Shown here one piece after another: positions 27,369 to 36,269 of a stretch of 64,000 nucleotides of DNA. Below the pieces are notes generated by a model. The model ran no database searches, was not told where the DNA came from, and saw only the letters and a program-made list of their open reading frames with translations. The translations under genes were made by a program, and so were the position numbers. Source of the DNA: Lichenicola sp964247755 (GTDB lineage Bacteria; Pseudomonadota; Alphaproteobacteria; Acetobacterales; Acetobacteraceae); assembly GCA_964247755.1 (NCBI GenBank), contig CAXTVX010000002.1:62001-126000 (forward strand), in the 5' to 3' direction. The stretch's first letter is position 1. Each line of letters begins with the position of its first letter.

Positions 27369-28523
27369 ATGGCCGACCGAGGGACCAGCCAAGCGACGGC
27401 CACACGTGAGCGGAGGCTGGCGCCGGTCGACCCGCCCGCACCGCTGGCCCGCCGCTCCGCCAGCATACCCCTGCCGCCGGAGCCGCTCCCGCCCGGCGCC
27501 GCGGGCGCGGCACCCTCCAGCGCCGCGTCCGGTCCGTTCCGTCGACCGATCGGCCCGGCGCGCGGCGTCCGCCCGGCACTGGCCGGGATGCCGCTGTCAC
27601 GGGCGATCCCACGGCCGCGCACCCGCCTGGAGCGCGCCCTCGGCGGCTCGACCGTCCTGCACGTGCTGCTGCTGGCCCTCCTGGCCCTGCTCTATGCCCG
27701 CCAGGGCCGGCTGCCGACCCCGCCCGACCAGGCGCCCGTCCAGATGGTGTTCGGCCAGAGCGGCATGACCGGCGACCAGCCCTCGCCCGACGACGCCGGC
27801 GGCGCCCCGCCAACGAAGCCGAGCCCGCCTCCGGCCGAGCCGGCGCCGCAGCCGGTCCCCGCCCCGGCCCCGCCGCCGCAGCAGGAGCCCGCGGTCAACA
27901 CCGAGATCCCGCCCGCCCTGCCGCCGGTGCCGGTGCCGGAGCTGCTGCCCCTGCCGCCGGAATCGCAGCCGCTGCCGCCCACCGTGGTGCAGCCGCAGCG
28001 CCAGACTCCGCCCGAGCGTTTCGCGCTGCGCACCGCGCCGCCGGCGCCGAGCCGCAGCGCGCGCAGCTCGCCGTTCTCGCACCCGATGGACCTGTCGTTT
28101 TCCCAGGCCCCCGGCCCGTCCCGCGCCCGCACCGGCCGGCCGGGCGGCTCGCACGCCCCGATCGACCTGTCGCTCGGGCCCTTGGTCAGGAACGGCCACC
28201 TCAACAGCCCGTACGCCACCGTCGGCATCAAGGGCGTCAGCGACGACTACGGCTCCGAGATCGATAGCTGGATCCGCCGACACCTGTACTACCCGCCCGA
28301 GGCGGCCGAGCGCGGCGAGGACGGCGCGTCGCGCGTGCACGTGGTGATCGACCGCAGCGGCCACGTGAAGAGCGCCCGGCTGGTCGACTCGTCCGGCGCC
28401 TACGCGCTGGACGACGCCACCACCGGCATGTTCCGGGGCGCCACCCTGCCGCCGGTGCCGGACGACATGAGCGGCGACCACTTCGACATCGACCTGACGG
28501 TGAACTACATCCTGATCCGCTGA
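27369..28523 (+). CDS. TonB-family energy transducer with long cytoplasmic N-terminus
   Basis: 384 residues. A cytoplasmic Pro/Arg-rich region of about 90 residues precedes one membrane helix (about 91-110) that keeps the TonB motif Ser94-x3-His98 (GSTVLHVLL). A long Pro-rich periplasmic spacer follows, then a C-terminal TonB domain (about 285-384) with SWIRRHLYYPPEAAERGEDG and VHVVIDRSGHVKSARLVDSSG. It would couple proton-motive force through an ExbB/ExbD-type pair to outer-membrane receptors, but neither those genes nor a receptor is nearby. A second SxxxH anchor is in tolA. Its stop lies in a palindrome shared with eamA. Confidence 0.87.
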   Translation: MADRGTSQATATRERRLAPVDPPAPLARRSASIPLPPEPLPPGAAGAAPSSAASGPFRRPIGPARGVRPALAGMPLSRAIPRPRTRLERALGGSTVLHVLLLALLALLYARQGRLPTPPDQAPVQMVFGQSGMTGDQPSPDDAGGAPPTKPSPPPAEPAPQPVPAPAPPPQQEPAVNTEIPPALPPVPVPELLPLPPESQPLPPTVVQPQRQTPPERFALRTAPPAPSRSARSSPFSHPMDLSFSQAPGPSRARTGRPGGSHAPIDLSLGPLVRNGHLNSPYATVGIKGVSDDYGSEIDSWIRRHLYYPPEAAERGEDGASRVHVVIDRSGHVKSARLVDSSGAYALDDATTGMFRGATLPPVPDDMSGDHFDIDLTVNYILIR

Positions 28524-28548
28524 ACGTTGTTCACGTGAACGGCGTTCA
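28521..28548. repeat. two adjacent TGAAC-N3-GTTCA palindromes holding the stop codons of two convergent genes
   Basis: TGAACGTTGTTCA (28521-28533) and TGAACGGCGTTCA (28536-28548) are separated by CG; together they form a larger palindrome around GTTCACGTGAAC. The first TGA is the tonB-like stop, and the last TCA is the stop of the minus-strand transporter. They may act as a terminator, as protein sites, or both. Confidence 0.6.
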
Positions 28549-29508
28549 AGCCGCAACGGGCGCGCGTCGGAACAGCCGCAGCACCCGGCCGTCGATCAGC
28601 GCCAGGCCGAGCGCCACCAGCAGGATCGCCGGCACGTCGCGCGGCGCCACCGGCTCGCCCAGGAACACGAAACCGAGCAGCAGCGCGCTGACCGGCACCA
28701 GGAACGTCACCAGCGCCGCCCGCGTCGCCCCGGACCTGGCCAGGATGCGGAAGTAGAGCCCGTAAGCCAGCGCCGTGCTCAGCAGCGCGATGCCGAGCAG
28801 CGACGCCCAGCCGGACAGGGGCAGCGGCGCCAGGGTCCAGAACCGGTCGCACACGGCCGCCACCGGCAGCATCACCACCGCCGCCCCGCCCAGCTGCCCG
28901 GCGGCGAACTGCAGCGGCGTCAGCCCGCGCACCCGGCGCGCCAGCACTCCGCCGACCGCGTAGGCCAGCGACGCGCCGAGGCAGGCCAACTCCGCCAGCA
29001 GGTTCGAGCTGTCGAGCCCGCCCAGCACCGCTGGCCCGATCAGCACCGCCACGCCGGCGAACCCGCACAGCACGCCGGCGGCGGTGCGCCGGGTCAGGCG
29101 CTCGTCCCGGGTCGCCACGTGCGCGACGATCGCGGTCAGGATCGGGGTCGGCGAGTTCAGCAGCGCCGCGAGCCCGCTGGACAGGGTGCGCTCGCTCCAG
29201 GCGAACAGGGAGAACGGCAGCACGCAGTTCAGCGTGCCCAGCAGCAGGAACCAGGCGCTCTGCGACCGGCTCGGCCGGATCGCCTCGCCGCGCAGCAGCA
29301 GCACCGGCCACAGCGCCAGGGCGGCGATCGCCACCCGCCCCAGCACCAGGGTGAACGGCGGCAGCACCGGCGCCAGCAGCCGGTAGAAGAAGAACGAGCC
29401 GCCCCACAGCAGCGACAGCCCGCCCAGCATCGCCCATTGCGCCGCCGGAACCGGTGCGCCGCCGGCGGCGGCCGGAGCGGGGGATGCGCCGGGACGATCG
29501 AGGGACAT
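28546..29508 (-). CDS. EamA/DMT-family transporter
   Basis: 320 residues and ten predicted helices in two EamA repeats (WGGSFFFYRLLAPVLPPFTLVLGR; ACLGASLAYAVGGVLARR). Members move metabolites across the inner membrane; the substrate is not predictable. ATG 29508 begins about 30 polar residues before the first helix; the GTG at 29553 would add 15 more. It is divergent from the AMP nucleosidase gene. Confidence 0.9.
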   Translation of the reverse strand: MSLDRPGASPAPAAAGGAPVPAAQWAMLGGLSLLWGGSFFFYRLLAPVLPPFTLVLGRVAIAALALWPVLLLRGEAIRPSRSQSAWFLLLGTLNCVLPFSLFAWSERTLSSGLAALLNSPTPILTAIVAHVATRDERLTRRTAAGVLCGFAGVAVLIGPAVLGGLDSSNLLAELACLGASLAYAVGGVLARRVRGLTPLQFAAGQLGGAAVVMLPVAAVCDRFWTLAPLPLSGWASLLGIALLSTALAYGLYFRILARSGATRAALVTFLVPVSALLLGFVFLGEPVAPRDVPAILLVALGLALIDGRVLRLFRRAPVAA

Positions 29509-29618
29509 GCGGGCTGGGTCTCCAGGAGGTGTCACGGACGCGACACGTGTCACACCGGCTGCGCAATGGTAGGCTCCACCGCGCCACGCTGAGTCGCGGC
29601 ATCACGGAGCGAGCCTGA

Positions 29619-31085
29619 ATGAGCCAGTCACGCCCCGATGGCCAGGCGGCACTTCGCGAGCGGGCCGGACGGGACTTCACCACCTTCGACGACGCGGACG
29701 CGGCGGTGGCAAGGATCCGCGCGCTGTACGACGAGAGCGTCGTCGGCCTGCGCGACGGCTTCCTCCGGCGCGACGCCGCCCGGGCGGCGGAGGCGGTCTA
29801 TCCCTACCTGGCGATCGAGATCGACCCGGCGGCGCAGCCGGCCGACGACCGCTTCCCCTACGGCGTGCTGCTGGAACCGGGCTTCTACGGCACCACGCTG
29901 ACCAGGCCCGGGCTGTTCGCCCACTACCTGCGCGAGCAGATCGGCCTGCTGCTGCGGCACTACCAGCGGCCGGTGCTGGTCGGCCGGTCGCACCGGCCGA
30001 TCCCGCTGCCCTACGTGATCGACGCCAGCGTGTCGGACGTGTCCGCGGACCCGCTGCGCCCGCTCGACGTCCGCTTCGCCCTGCCCGACCTCGCCACCAC
30101 CGACGACCGCATCGCCAACGGCCAGCTCACCCCGTCGCTCGACGAGCCGCGTCCGCTGTCCCTGTTCACTGCCGAGCGGGTGGACTACGCGCTGGGCCGC
30201 CTGCACCACTACACCGGCACCGCGCCCAAGCACTTCCAGCGTTTCGTGCTGCTCACCAACTACCAGCGCTACGTCGACGAGTTCCGCGAGTACGGCCAGG
30301 CCCGGCTGCAGGAGGGCGGCGAGTACGAGCGCTTCGTCGAGCCCGGCGACATCGTCCATGCCAAGGACGCACCCGGCCCTGGCCCGATCGGGCCGCTGCC
30401 GCAGATGCCGGCCTACCACCTGGTGCGCCCGGACGGCGACGGCATCACCCTGATCAACATCGGCGTCGGCCCCTCCAACGCCAAGACCATCACCGACCAC
30501 GTGGCGGTGCTGCGGCCGCATTGCTGGCTGATGGTGGGCCACTGCGCCGGCCTGCGCCGCACCCAGCGGCTCGGCGACTACGTGCTGGCGCACGGCTACC
30601 TGCGTGCCGACCACGTGCTGGACGACGACCTGCCGCCCTGGGTGCCGGTGCCGCCGATCGCGGAGGTGCAGGTGGCGCTGCAGGAGGCGACCAGCCGGGT
30701 CACCGGGCTGACCGGGCCGGAGCTCAAGACCCGGCTGCGCACCGGCACGGTGATGACCACCGACAACCGCAACTGGGAGCTGCGCTTCGAGGCGCTCCGG
30801 GAGCAGATCAACGTGAGCCGGTCGATCGCGGTGGACATGGAAAGCGCCACGGTGGCCGCCAACGGGTTCCGCTTCCGCGTGCCGTACGGCACCCTGCTCT
30901 GCGTGTCGGACAAGCCGCTGCATGGCGAGCTCAAGCTGCGCGGCATGGCCAACCGCTTCTACCGCGAGCGGGTCAGCCAGCACCTCATGGTGGGCATCGA
31001 GACCGTGCGCTCGCTTCGCGCCCAGGGGGTGGACCGGCTGCATTCGCGCAAGCTGCGCGGCTTCGACGAACCGCCGCTACGGTAA
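29619..31085 (+). CDS. amn: AMP nucleosidase
   Basis: Hydrolyses AMP to adenine and ribose 5-phosphate, limiting AMP when energy falls. 488 residues, the usual length: an N-terminal domain (RPVLVGRSHRPIPLPYVID, PHYTGT-like region) and a C-terminal nucleoside-phosphorylase fold with NIGVGPSNAKTITDHVA, PHCWLMVGHCAGLRR, MTTDNRNWELR and AVDMESATVAANGFRFRVPY. ATG 29619. Stands alone on the plus strand. Confidence 0.95.
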   Translation: MSQSRPDGQAALRERAGRDFTTFDDADAAVARIRALYDESVVGLRDGFLRRDAARAAEAVYPYLAIEIDPAAQPADDRFPYGVLLEPGFYGTTLTRPGLFAHYLREQIGLLLRHYQRPVLVGRSHRPIPLPYVIDASVSDVSADPLRPLDVRFALPDLATTDDRIANGQLTPSLDEPRPLSLFTAERVDYALGRLHHYTGTAPKHFQRFVLLTNYQRYVDEFREYGQARLQEGGEYERFVEPGDIVHAKDAPGPGPIGPLPQMPAYHLVRPDGDGITLINIGVGPSNAKTITDHVAVLRPHCWLMVGHCAGLRRTQRLGDYVLAHGYLRADHVLDDDLPPWVPVPPIAEVQVALQEATSRVTGLTGPELKTRLRTGTVMTTDNRNWELRFEALREQINVSRSIAVDMESATVAANGFRFRVPYGTLLCVSDKPLHGELKLRGMANRFYRERVSQHLMVGIETVRSLRAQGVDRLHSRKLRGFDEPPLR

Positions 31086-31166
31086 CGCAGGCCTGACCCC
31101 GTTCGGCCTTGCAACGGGACGCGGGCTGCGACGATAGTTCTGCTCCGGCCACGAGGAGATCCGGCC

Positions 31167-31337
31167 TTGCCCTTCGACGGTATCGATTTCCTGACGCGGC
31201 GGAACCAGCCGGCACGGCCGTCGCGCGCCGAGAACGTGCTGACCGTGCTGCTGCTGGTGCTTGGCCTCAGCCTGCTGATCCTGCCGGTGTCCGCGGCCGG
31301 GCTGATCGACATCGTCACCTACCTGCGCGGCCGCTAG
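31167..31337 (+). CDS. 56-residue single-pass membrane protein, unknown function
   Basis: A TTG start at 31167 has GAGGAG eight bases upstream. The protein begins LPFDGIDFLTRRNQPARPS, continues to AENVLTVLLLVLGLSLLILPVSAAG, which forms one strong membrane helix, and ends GLIDIVTYLRGR. A basic N-terminus suggests N-in topology. The frame ends ten bases before the convergent phosphodiesterase gene, in the 3' flank of amn. No family recognised. Confidence 0.6.
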   Translation: MPFDGIDFLTRRNQPARPSRAENVLTVLLLVLGLSLLILPVSAAGLIDIVTYLRGR

Positions 31338-31346
31338 CCGACACCG

Positions 31347-32162
<816 letters not shown>

Positions 32163-32719
32163 GGTTCTGCCCTTCCGCCGTCACCAGGCCGTGCTCGGTC
32201 ACCATCGCGTCGAGCGGCACGTCATACGGCCCCACGGGCACTGCGGCCACCTCCTGGGACGCGAAGCCGATGCCCACCGCCACCGCGTCCGGCAACGTCG
32301 CCAGGGTCCGGTCGTAGTAGCCGCCGCCGTAGCCGAGCCGATTCAGGCACCGATCCCAGGCCAGCAGCGGCACGAACACGATCCCGGGCAGAAGGACCGG
32401 GCCGTCCGGATACAGGGTGCCGAACCGCCCCGGCCGCAGCACCGCATCGGGGGTCCAGGACCGGAACACCAGGGCAGTGCCCGGCGGCGTGGTCTCCGGC
32501 AGCACGATCCGGTGCCCGCGTCCGTGCAGGACGTCCCAGGCCGGCACCAGCGACGGCTCCCCGGGCAGCGGCCAGACCCCCGCCAGCACCGCGCCCGGTG
32601 GCCATGGCAGCGCCAGCACGGCGTCGACCAGGGCCGACCTGTCGCCTTGGCGCCGACCATCGCGGACGAGCGCGCGCAGGGCGCACTTGGCGTCCTGCGG
32701 ACCGTCTAGGGACATGAAA

Positions 32720-32880
32720 GGTGCGGAGCCACCATGGCCGTTGGACTGTCAGCCTCCCTGAACCCGCTAGTGCAGGTGGCAACCAGGTAACGCGACCAGG
32801 ATCGCGACAGTGCCAGTCACCGAGGAAGTGCTTATCGGCTCGGGGGTTGAATTGCCTGACGAACCGGGTAGCCCCGCACC
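32720..32880 (-). ncRNA. ssrS: 6S RNA
   Basis: On the minus strand a terminal stem pairs GGTGCGGGGCTACC (5' end at 32880) with GGTGGCTCCGCACC (3' end at 32720). The 5' half holds CCCCCGAGCCGATA, nearly identical to the conserved block CCCTGAGCCGATA of E. coli 6S RNA. The long interior can fold as one irregular hairpin of about 160 bases with a central bubble, the form that mimics an open promoter and sequesters sigma-70 RNA polymerase. The zapA-fau position is the conserved one. Exact ends are estimated from the stem. Confidence 0.85.
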
Positions 32881-32887
32881 ACCATAC

Positions 32888-33229
32888 CTAGTCGCGCTCG
32901 AGTGCCGCCGCAATGGCTTCCGCACGATCGGCGAGGCCGGCCACCAGCTGCGCCCGCTGGATCATCAGCGTACGCGCCTGCTCGCCCTCGGCCAGCGCGC
33001 TGGCGGTGCCCGACGGCAGCTTCTCCGCCGCCAGGTCGTGCAGCTCGTCGGCCATCAGCAGGGCGGCCAGCGCCAGCAGGCGCGCCTCGCCGCTCTGCCC
33101 GCCGATCGACTTGATCCGCTCGATCCGCCGCTCCACCTGGGCCGCCATCGACTGCAGGTGCGGCTCCTGGCCGTCCTCGCATCCGACCGCATAGGCGTAG
33201 CCGTTGATCCGTACCGTGACCTGGGCCAT
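32888..33229 (-). CDS. zapA: cell division protein ZapA
   Basis: 113 residues. The N-terminal domain MAQVTVRINGYAYAVGCEDGQE binds FtsZ, and a long coiled-coil C-terminus (LLALAALLMADELHDLAAEK) dimerises. ZapA crosslinks FtsZ filaments at the septum. It follows a coiled-coil protein gene by four bases and precedes 6S RNA and fau. Confidence 0.92.
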   Translation of the reverse strand: MAQVTVRINGYAYAVGCEDGQEPHLQSMAAQVERRIERIKSIGGQSGEARLLALAALLMADELHDLAAEKLPSGTASALAEGEQARTLMIQRAQLVAGLADRAEAIAAALERD

Positions 33230-33233
33230 CGGC

Positions 33234-33707
33234 TCATCCTTCTCCGGCCGGCGCGGCGCCCGATCCGGCGGGACCCGGTCCGGGCGATGCCGGCAGGGTC
33301 TGGCCTGGCAAGGTTTGACCCGGCAGGGTCTGGCCCGGCATGGCCTGGCCCGGCATGGCCTCGCCCGGGGTCCAGTCCGGGATCGCCGTCCGCACGGTCG
33401 CGATCAGCCCGTCCAGCCGCGACGCCAGCTCGCGCATCTCCTCGTCGCGCTGCACCGCCTGCTCGTCGACCCGGCGCACCGCATCCAGCTCCTCGCGCTG
33501 CCGGTCGGCCTGGTCGCGGTCCGCGCGGGCCTGCAGCAGCAGGCCGGCCTCGTGCTGGGCGGCGCGCGCGGTCAGCTCGGCGACGCGCAGCTCGTCCTGC
33601 CTGCGTCCGGCGGCGGCGGCGATCCGGCGCAGCGCCGCTTCCAGCCGGAGGATCGCACCGTCATCGTGCGACGCCGGGTCCTGCTGCCACTGGTCCTGCT
33701 GCGCCAC
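33234..33707 (-). CDS. coiled-coil protein upstream of zapA (DUF4164-like) with Pro-Gly-Gln tail repeats
   Basis: 157 residues from a GTG start. Residues about 20-110 are one continuous coiled coil (ILRLEAALRRIAAA, ARADRDQADRQREELDAV, EEMRELASRLDGLI). The tail holds five pentapeptides of the type AMPGQ/TLPGQ, then Gly/Pro/Ala. Alphaproteobacteria usually have a small coiled-coil protein of DUF4164 type just before zapA, and this fits in place and form. It is probably cotranscribed with zapA; a division role is inference. Confidence 0.75.
   Translation of the reverse strand: MAQQDQWQQDPASHDDGAILRLEAALRRIAAAAGRRQDELRVAELTARAAQHEAGLLLQARADRDQADRQREELDAVRRVDEQAVQRDEEMRELASRLDGLIATVRTAIPDWTPGEAMPGQAMPGQTLPGQTLPGQTLPASPGPGPAGSGAAPAGEG
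33294..33368. repeat. five 15-bp tandem units in the tail of the coiled-coil gene
   Basis: Units such as CAGGGTCTGGCCCGG and CATGGCCTGGCCCGG encode (minus strand) the pentapeptides EAMPG, QAMPG and QTLPG. Confidence 0.8.
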
Positions 33708-33757
33708 CCGTACCCCGCCCCCGGTTCACGTCCCGCTTGACTGTTCGCGCGCAACGA

Positions 33758-33770
33758 CTTGAACGTCAAG
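33758..33770. promoter_or_regulatory. CTTGA-N3-TCAAG inverted repeat immediately before a start codon
   Basis: CTTGAACGTCAAG ends two bases before the ATG at 33772, between divergent genes. It occupies the place of a ribosome site, so a bound repressor would block translation or transcription. Speculative. Confidence 0.3.
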
Positions 33771-33771
33771 C

Positions 33772-34203
33772 ATGACGGCTGTCCGCTCCTGGTCCCCGGC
33801 GGTGGTGATGCACGGCCCGGACGACGCCCGCCTGGCGCTGGACGCGGCGGCGCGCGCCGGCTGCGCCGCGGTCACGCTGCTGTCGGCTCCGGACGCCGCC
33901 TGCTTCATGGGCGCCGCCTGGTGGCGGGCGCTGGTCGAGGCAGCCGTGCCGCTGCATCCGGAGGTGCTGCGGCAGGACCTGCTGGATTGCGGCAATGCGG
34001 CCGGCCGCGCCATGGAAGCGCTCCGACTCGGGCAGCGCGGCCTGATCCTGTCACCGGCCTGCCCGCAGCGCGACGCGGTGCGGGAGCGCGCGGACGCGCT
34101 GGGCGCGATCGTGCTGCCGTCGCGGCCGCCGGCGCTGGACCTTGCTCTGCCGGACGCCCGGCGCAGGCTCGACTCGTGGCTGCGCAGCGTCGCGGGCGGA
34201 TGA
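33772..34203 (+). CDS. small conserved-looking protein of unknown function
   Basis: 143 residues with alternating alpha/beta character: a strand and helix (PAVVMHGPDDARLALDAAARAGCAAVTLLSAP), then AACFMGAAWWRALVEAA and DCGNAAGRAMEALRLGQRGLILSPACPQRDAV. It contains four Cys spread through the chain but no metal motif. There is no signal peptide. It lies between the zapA operon (divergent) and thiE. Not assigned to a family. Confidence 0.65.
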   Translation: MTAVRSWSPAVVMHGPDDARLALDAAARAGCAAVTLLSAPDAACFMGAAWWRALVEAAVPLHPEVLRQDLLDCGNAAGRAMEALRLGQRGLILSPACPQRDAVRERADALGAIVLPSRPPALDLALPDARRRLDSWLRSVAGG

Positions 34204-34332
34204 CAAGCCCGGCCGGCTCGGGTAGATCCGGTGCCCGGGCTTCGCCGCGCAGGATTGTTCCGATGCCGATCACGCCGCACCCCAGCGCCCCGTCCCGCGC
34301 CGGCGCATTCCCGGCCTGACCTGGCAGACGTG

Positions 34333-34956
34333 ATGCCCGAGCGCTGCCGCCTCTACCTGGTAACGCCGCCGGCGCTGGTGCCGCAGGACTTCATCCCCCG
34401 CCTGGCCGAGGCGCTGGACGCCGGCGACGTCGGCGCGGTGCAGCTCCGGCTCAAGCACGTGTCCGACGACGAGATCCTGCATGCGGTGGAGCTGCTGCGT
34501 CCGGTGGCCCAGGCGCGCGACGTCGCCTTCCTGCTCAACGACCGGCCCGACCTCGCCGTCCGTTCCGGCTGCGACGGCGCCCATGTCGGCGCCGACGACA
34601 TGGACGTCACCCGCGCACGCAAGGTGCTGGGCGAGCTGCAGCTCGGCGTATCCTGCTACGACAGCCGCGACGCCGCCATGGTGGCGGGCGAGCTCGGCGC
34701 GGACTATGTCGCCTACGGCGCGTTCTTCCCGTCGGCCACCAAGCAGACCGCCATACGCGCCGACCCGGAGCTGCTGCGGTGGTGGTCGGAGATGATGGAG
34801 CTGCCGGTGGTGGCGATCGGCGGCATCACGCCGGAGAACTGCCGCCCGCTGGTGGAAGCCGGCGCCGACTTCCTGGCGGTGGTCGGCGCGGTCTGGAACC
34901 ATCCCGACGGCCCCGGCGCCGGGGTGCGGGCGATGAACGCCGCCATCGCCGGCTAG
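34333..34956 (+). CDS. thiE: thiamine-phosphate synthase
   Basis: Joins HMP-pyrophosphate and thiazole phosphate to thiamine phosphate. 207 residues, TIM-barrel: LYLVTPPALVP, GAVQLRLKHVSDDE, FLLNDRPDLA, DGAHVGADDM, GVSCYDSRDAAM, YGAFFPSATKQT and VAIGGITPENC. ATG 34333 directly precedes the first strand. No TPP riboswitch is visible upstream. thiD lies 13 kb away. It converges on a fasciclin lipoprotein with a four-base overlap. Confidence 0.94.
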   Translation: MPERCRLYLVTPPALVPQDFIPRLAEALDAGDVGAVQLRLKHVSDDEILHAVELLRPVAQARDVAFLLNDRPDLAVRSGCDGAHVGADDMDVTRARKVLGELQLGVSCYDSRDAAMVAGELGADYVAYGAFFPSATKQTAIRADPELLRWWSEMMELPVVAIGGITPENCRPLVEAGADFLAVVGAVWNHPDGPGAGVRAMNAAIAG

Positions 34957-35579
34957 CGGATGGTGGCGGCCGCCGGCGTCACGGGGCTCAGCATGGACTG
35001 GGTGGCGTAGAGCACGCCGTTCGACTGCGGCATGCTCGACAGCCAGATCCGGTTGGTCTGCCCGACCTGGTTGCTCAGCAGCAGCTGGCCGGTCGCGGGC
35101 TCGACCGACACCGTCAGCACGTCGCCGTAGATGCTGCGCAGGGCGATCGGGCCGCGTGCCCTGGCGATCAGGCCGCGCAGGGCGGCGTCGCCGTAGGCGC
35201 CGGACACGATGGTGTAGCCGAGCTGGCGGCGCAGCGACGGGATCCGCGACGGGTCGAGCAGGTGGCCGCCATACGCGGCCTGCGCGGCTTCGAGCGGCTG
35301 GTTCGGGATCGCAAACACGGTGAACGGTCCCGGCTGCTGCAGCAGGACGAGCAGGCCGGCGCGATTGAGAGCCGTGGTGTAGTCGACGAGCTCAAGGGCG
35401 CTGCGCAGGCTCTCGTTGATCGGCCGGTCGCGGAAGAAGGCGACGTCGCCGAACACCAGGGCATCGGTGCTGTTGCGCACGAACAGCGGGTCCTGCCGCG
35501 CCGTGCTTTCGCAGCCGCCGAGCGACAGCCCGGAGGTCGCGACCAGTGCCAGGGCCCATGCCGAGATGTTCGAACGCAT
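34953..35579 (-). CDS. fasciclin-domain lipoprotein
   Basis: 208 residues. A signal peptide ends in the lipobox LGGC (Cys23), then a FAS1 domain (about 60-205): LELVDYTTALNRAGLLVLLQQPGPFTVFAIPNQ, LGYTIVSGAYG and the ending NRIWLSSMPQSNGVLYATQSML in place of VIxTDI. FAS1 domains mediate adhesion. ATG 35579 is preferred because it starts the signal peptide; a longer frame to 35666 would bury it. Confidence 0.82.
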   Translation of the reverse strand: MRSNISAWALALVATSGLSLGGCESTARQDPLFVRNSTDALVFGDVAFFRDRPINESLRSALELVDYTTALNRAGLLVLLQQPGPFTVFAIPNQPLEAAQAAYGGHLLDPSRIPSLRRQLGYTIVSGAYGDAALRGLIARARGPIALRSIYGDVLTVSVEPATGQLLLSNQVGQTNRIWLSSMPQSNGVLYATQSMLSPVTPAAATIR

Positions 35580-35686
35580 CACCCGCTCCACGCTGCCGAC
35601 GCGCCGGACCGAGACCGCGCGCCGATCAGGGCCTCGATAGGCGCTGGGAACGAGCCGTGCAAGCAACGACCGCCGGAGGCCCCGGA

Positions 35687-36133
35687 TCAGCAGCCGTCGC
35701 CGTGCACCGACCAGGACGCGACCCGGGCGTTGGTGATCTCGAAGGTGGTGGCGCAGCTGCTCGAGTAGAAGGTGGGCGGGACGCCGCCGAACCCGCCGAA
35801 GCCACCAAACCCGCCATACCCGCCGCCGAAGCCGCCGCCATAGCCGAAGCCGCCGAACCCGCCATAGCCGCCGTAGCCGAGCCCGCCGCCGTAGAACCCG
35901 CCAAAGCCGGGCGAATAGCTCGAATCGTTCTCGACATAAGCCAGGAAGGTGTGGCCCTCGGTGCTGAAGGTCCGGCTCGGCACGCCGAACGCGCGCACCA
36001 GCTCGGGTTCGGACCGGCCGATCATCGAGTCGAGCACCTTGCGCTGCCCAGGGCTCGGCACGGCACAGGCGGACAGGGCGACCAGGGGGGCAAGCAGGGC
36101 GGCGGCGAGCGGGATCGATCTCTGCGGCGTCAT
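35687..36133 (-). CDS. lipoprotein with a Gly/Phe/Tyr-rich insertion in a BamE/SmpA-like fold
   Basis: 148 residues with lipobox LSAC (Cys23). The stretch SMIGRSEPELVRAFGVPSRTFSTEGHTFLAY and the end CATTFEITNARVASWSVHGDGC match the small lipoprotein family related to BamE. Between them sits a low-complexity insert of about 45 residues made of GGFGGFG and GGYGG units. The insert is glycine-rich and aromatic, the composition of adhesive or phase-separating segments. It follows the fasciclin gene on the same strand with a gap of about 100 bases. Confidence 0.75.
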   Translation of the reverse strand: MTPQRSIPLAAALLAPLVALSACAVPSPGQRKVLDSMIGRSEPELVRAFGVPSRTFSTEGHTFLAYVENDSSYSPGFGGFYGGGLGYGGYGGFGGFGYGGGFGGGYGGFGGFGGFGGVPPTFYSSSCATTFEITNARVASWSVHGDGC

Positions 36134-36269
36134 GGGATGAGGATCCAGGGGCGAAGGAGGCGTTGAACCGGTGCAGGATGTGGCGTCCGGGCCACGGCCG
36201 GAAGCGACCCGCTACATCACGTTACGAAAATCTGGTGCGACGGGCGACCGCCCGCAAGCGGCGGCCCGG

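Noticed and set aside
34204..34332. TPP riboswitch upstream of thiE
   Set aside because: No CTGAGA or the other conserved TPP-aptamer segment is visible in the leader; the same holds for thiD.
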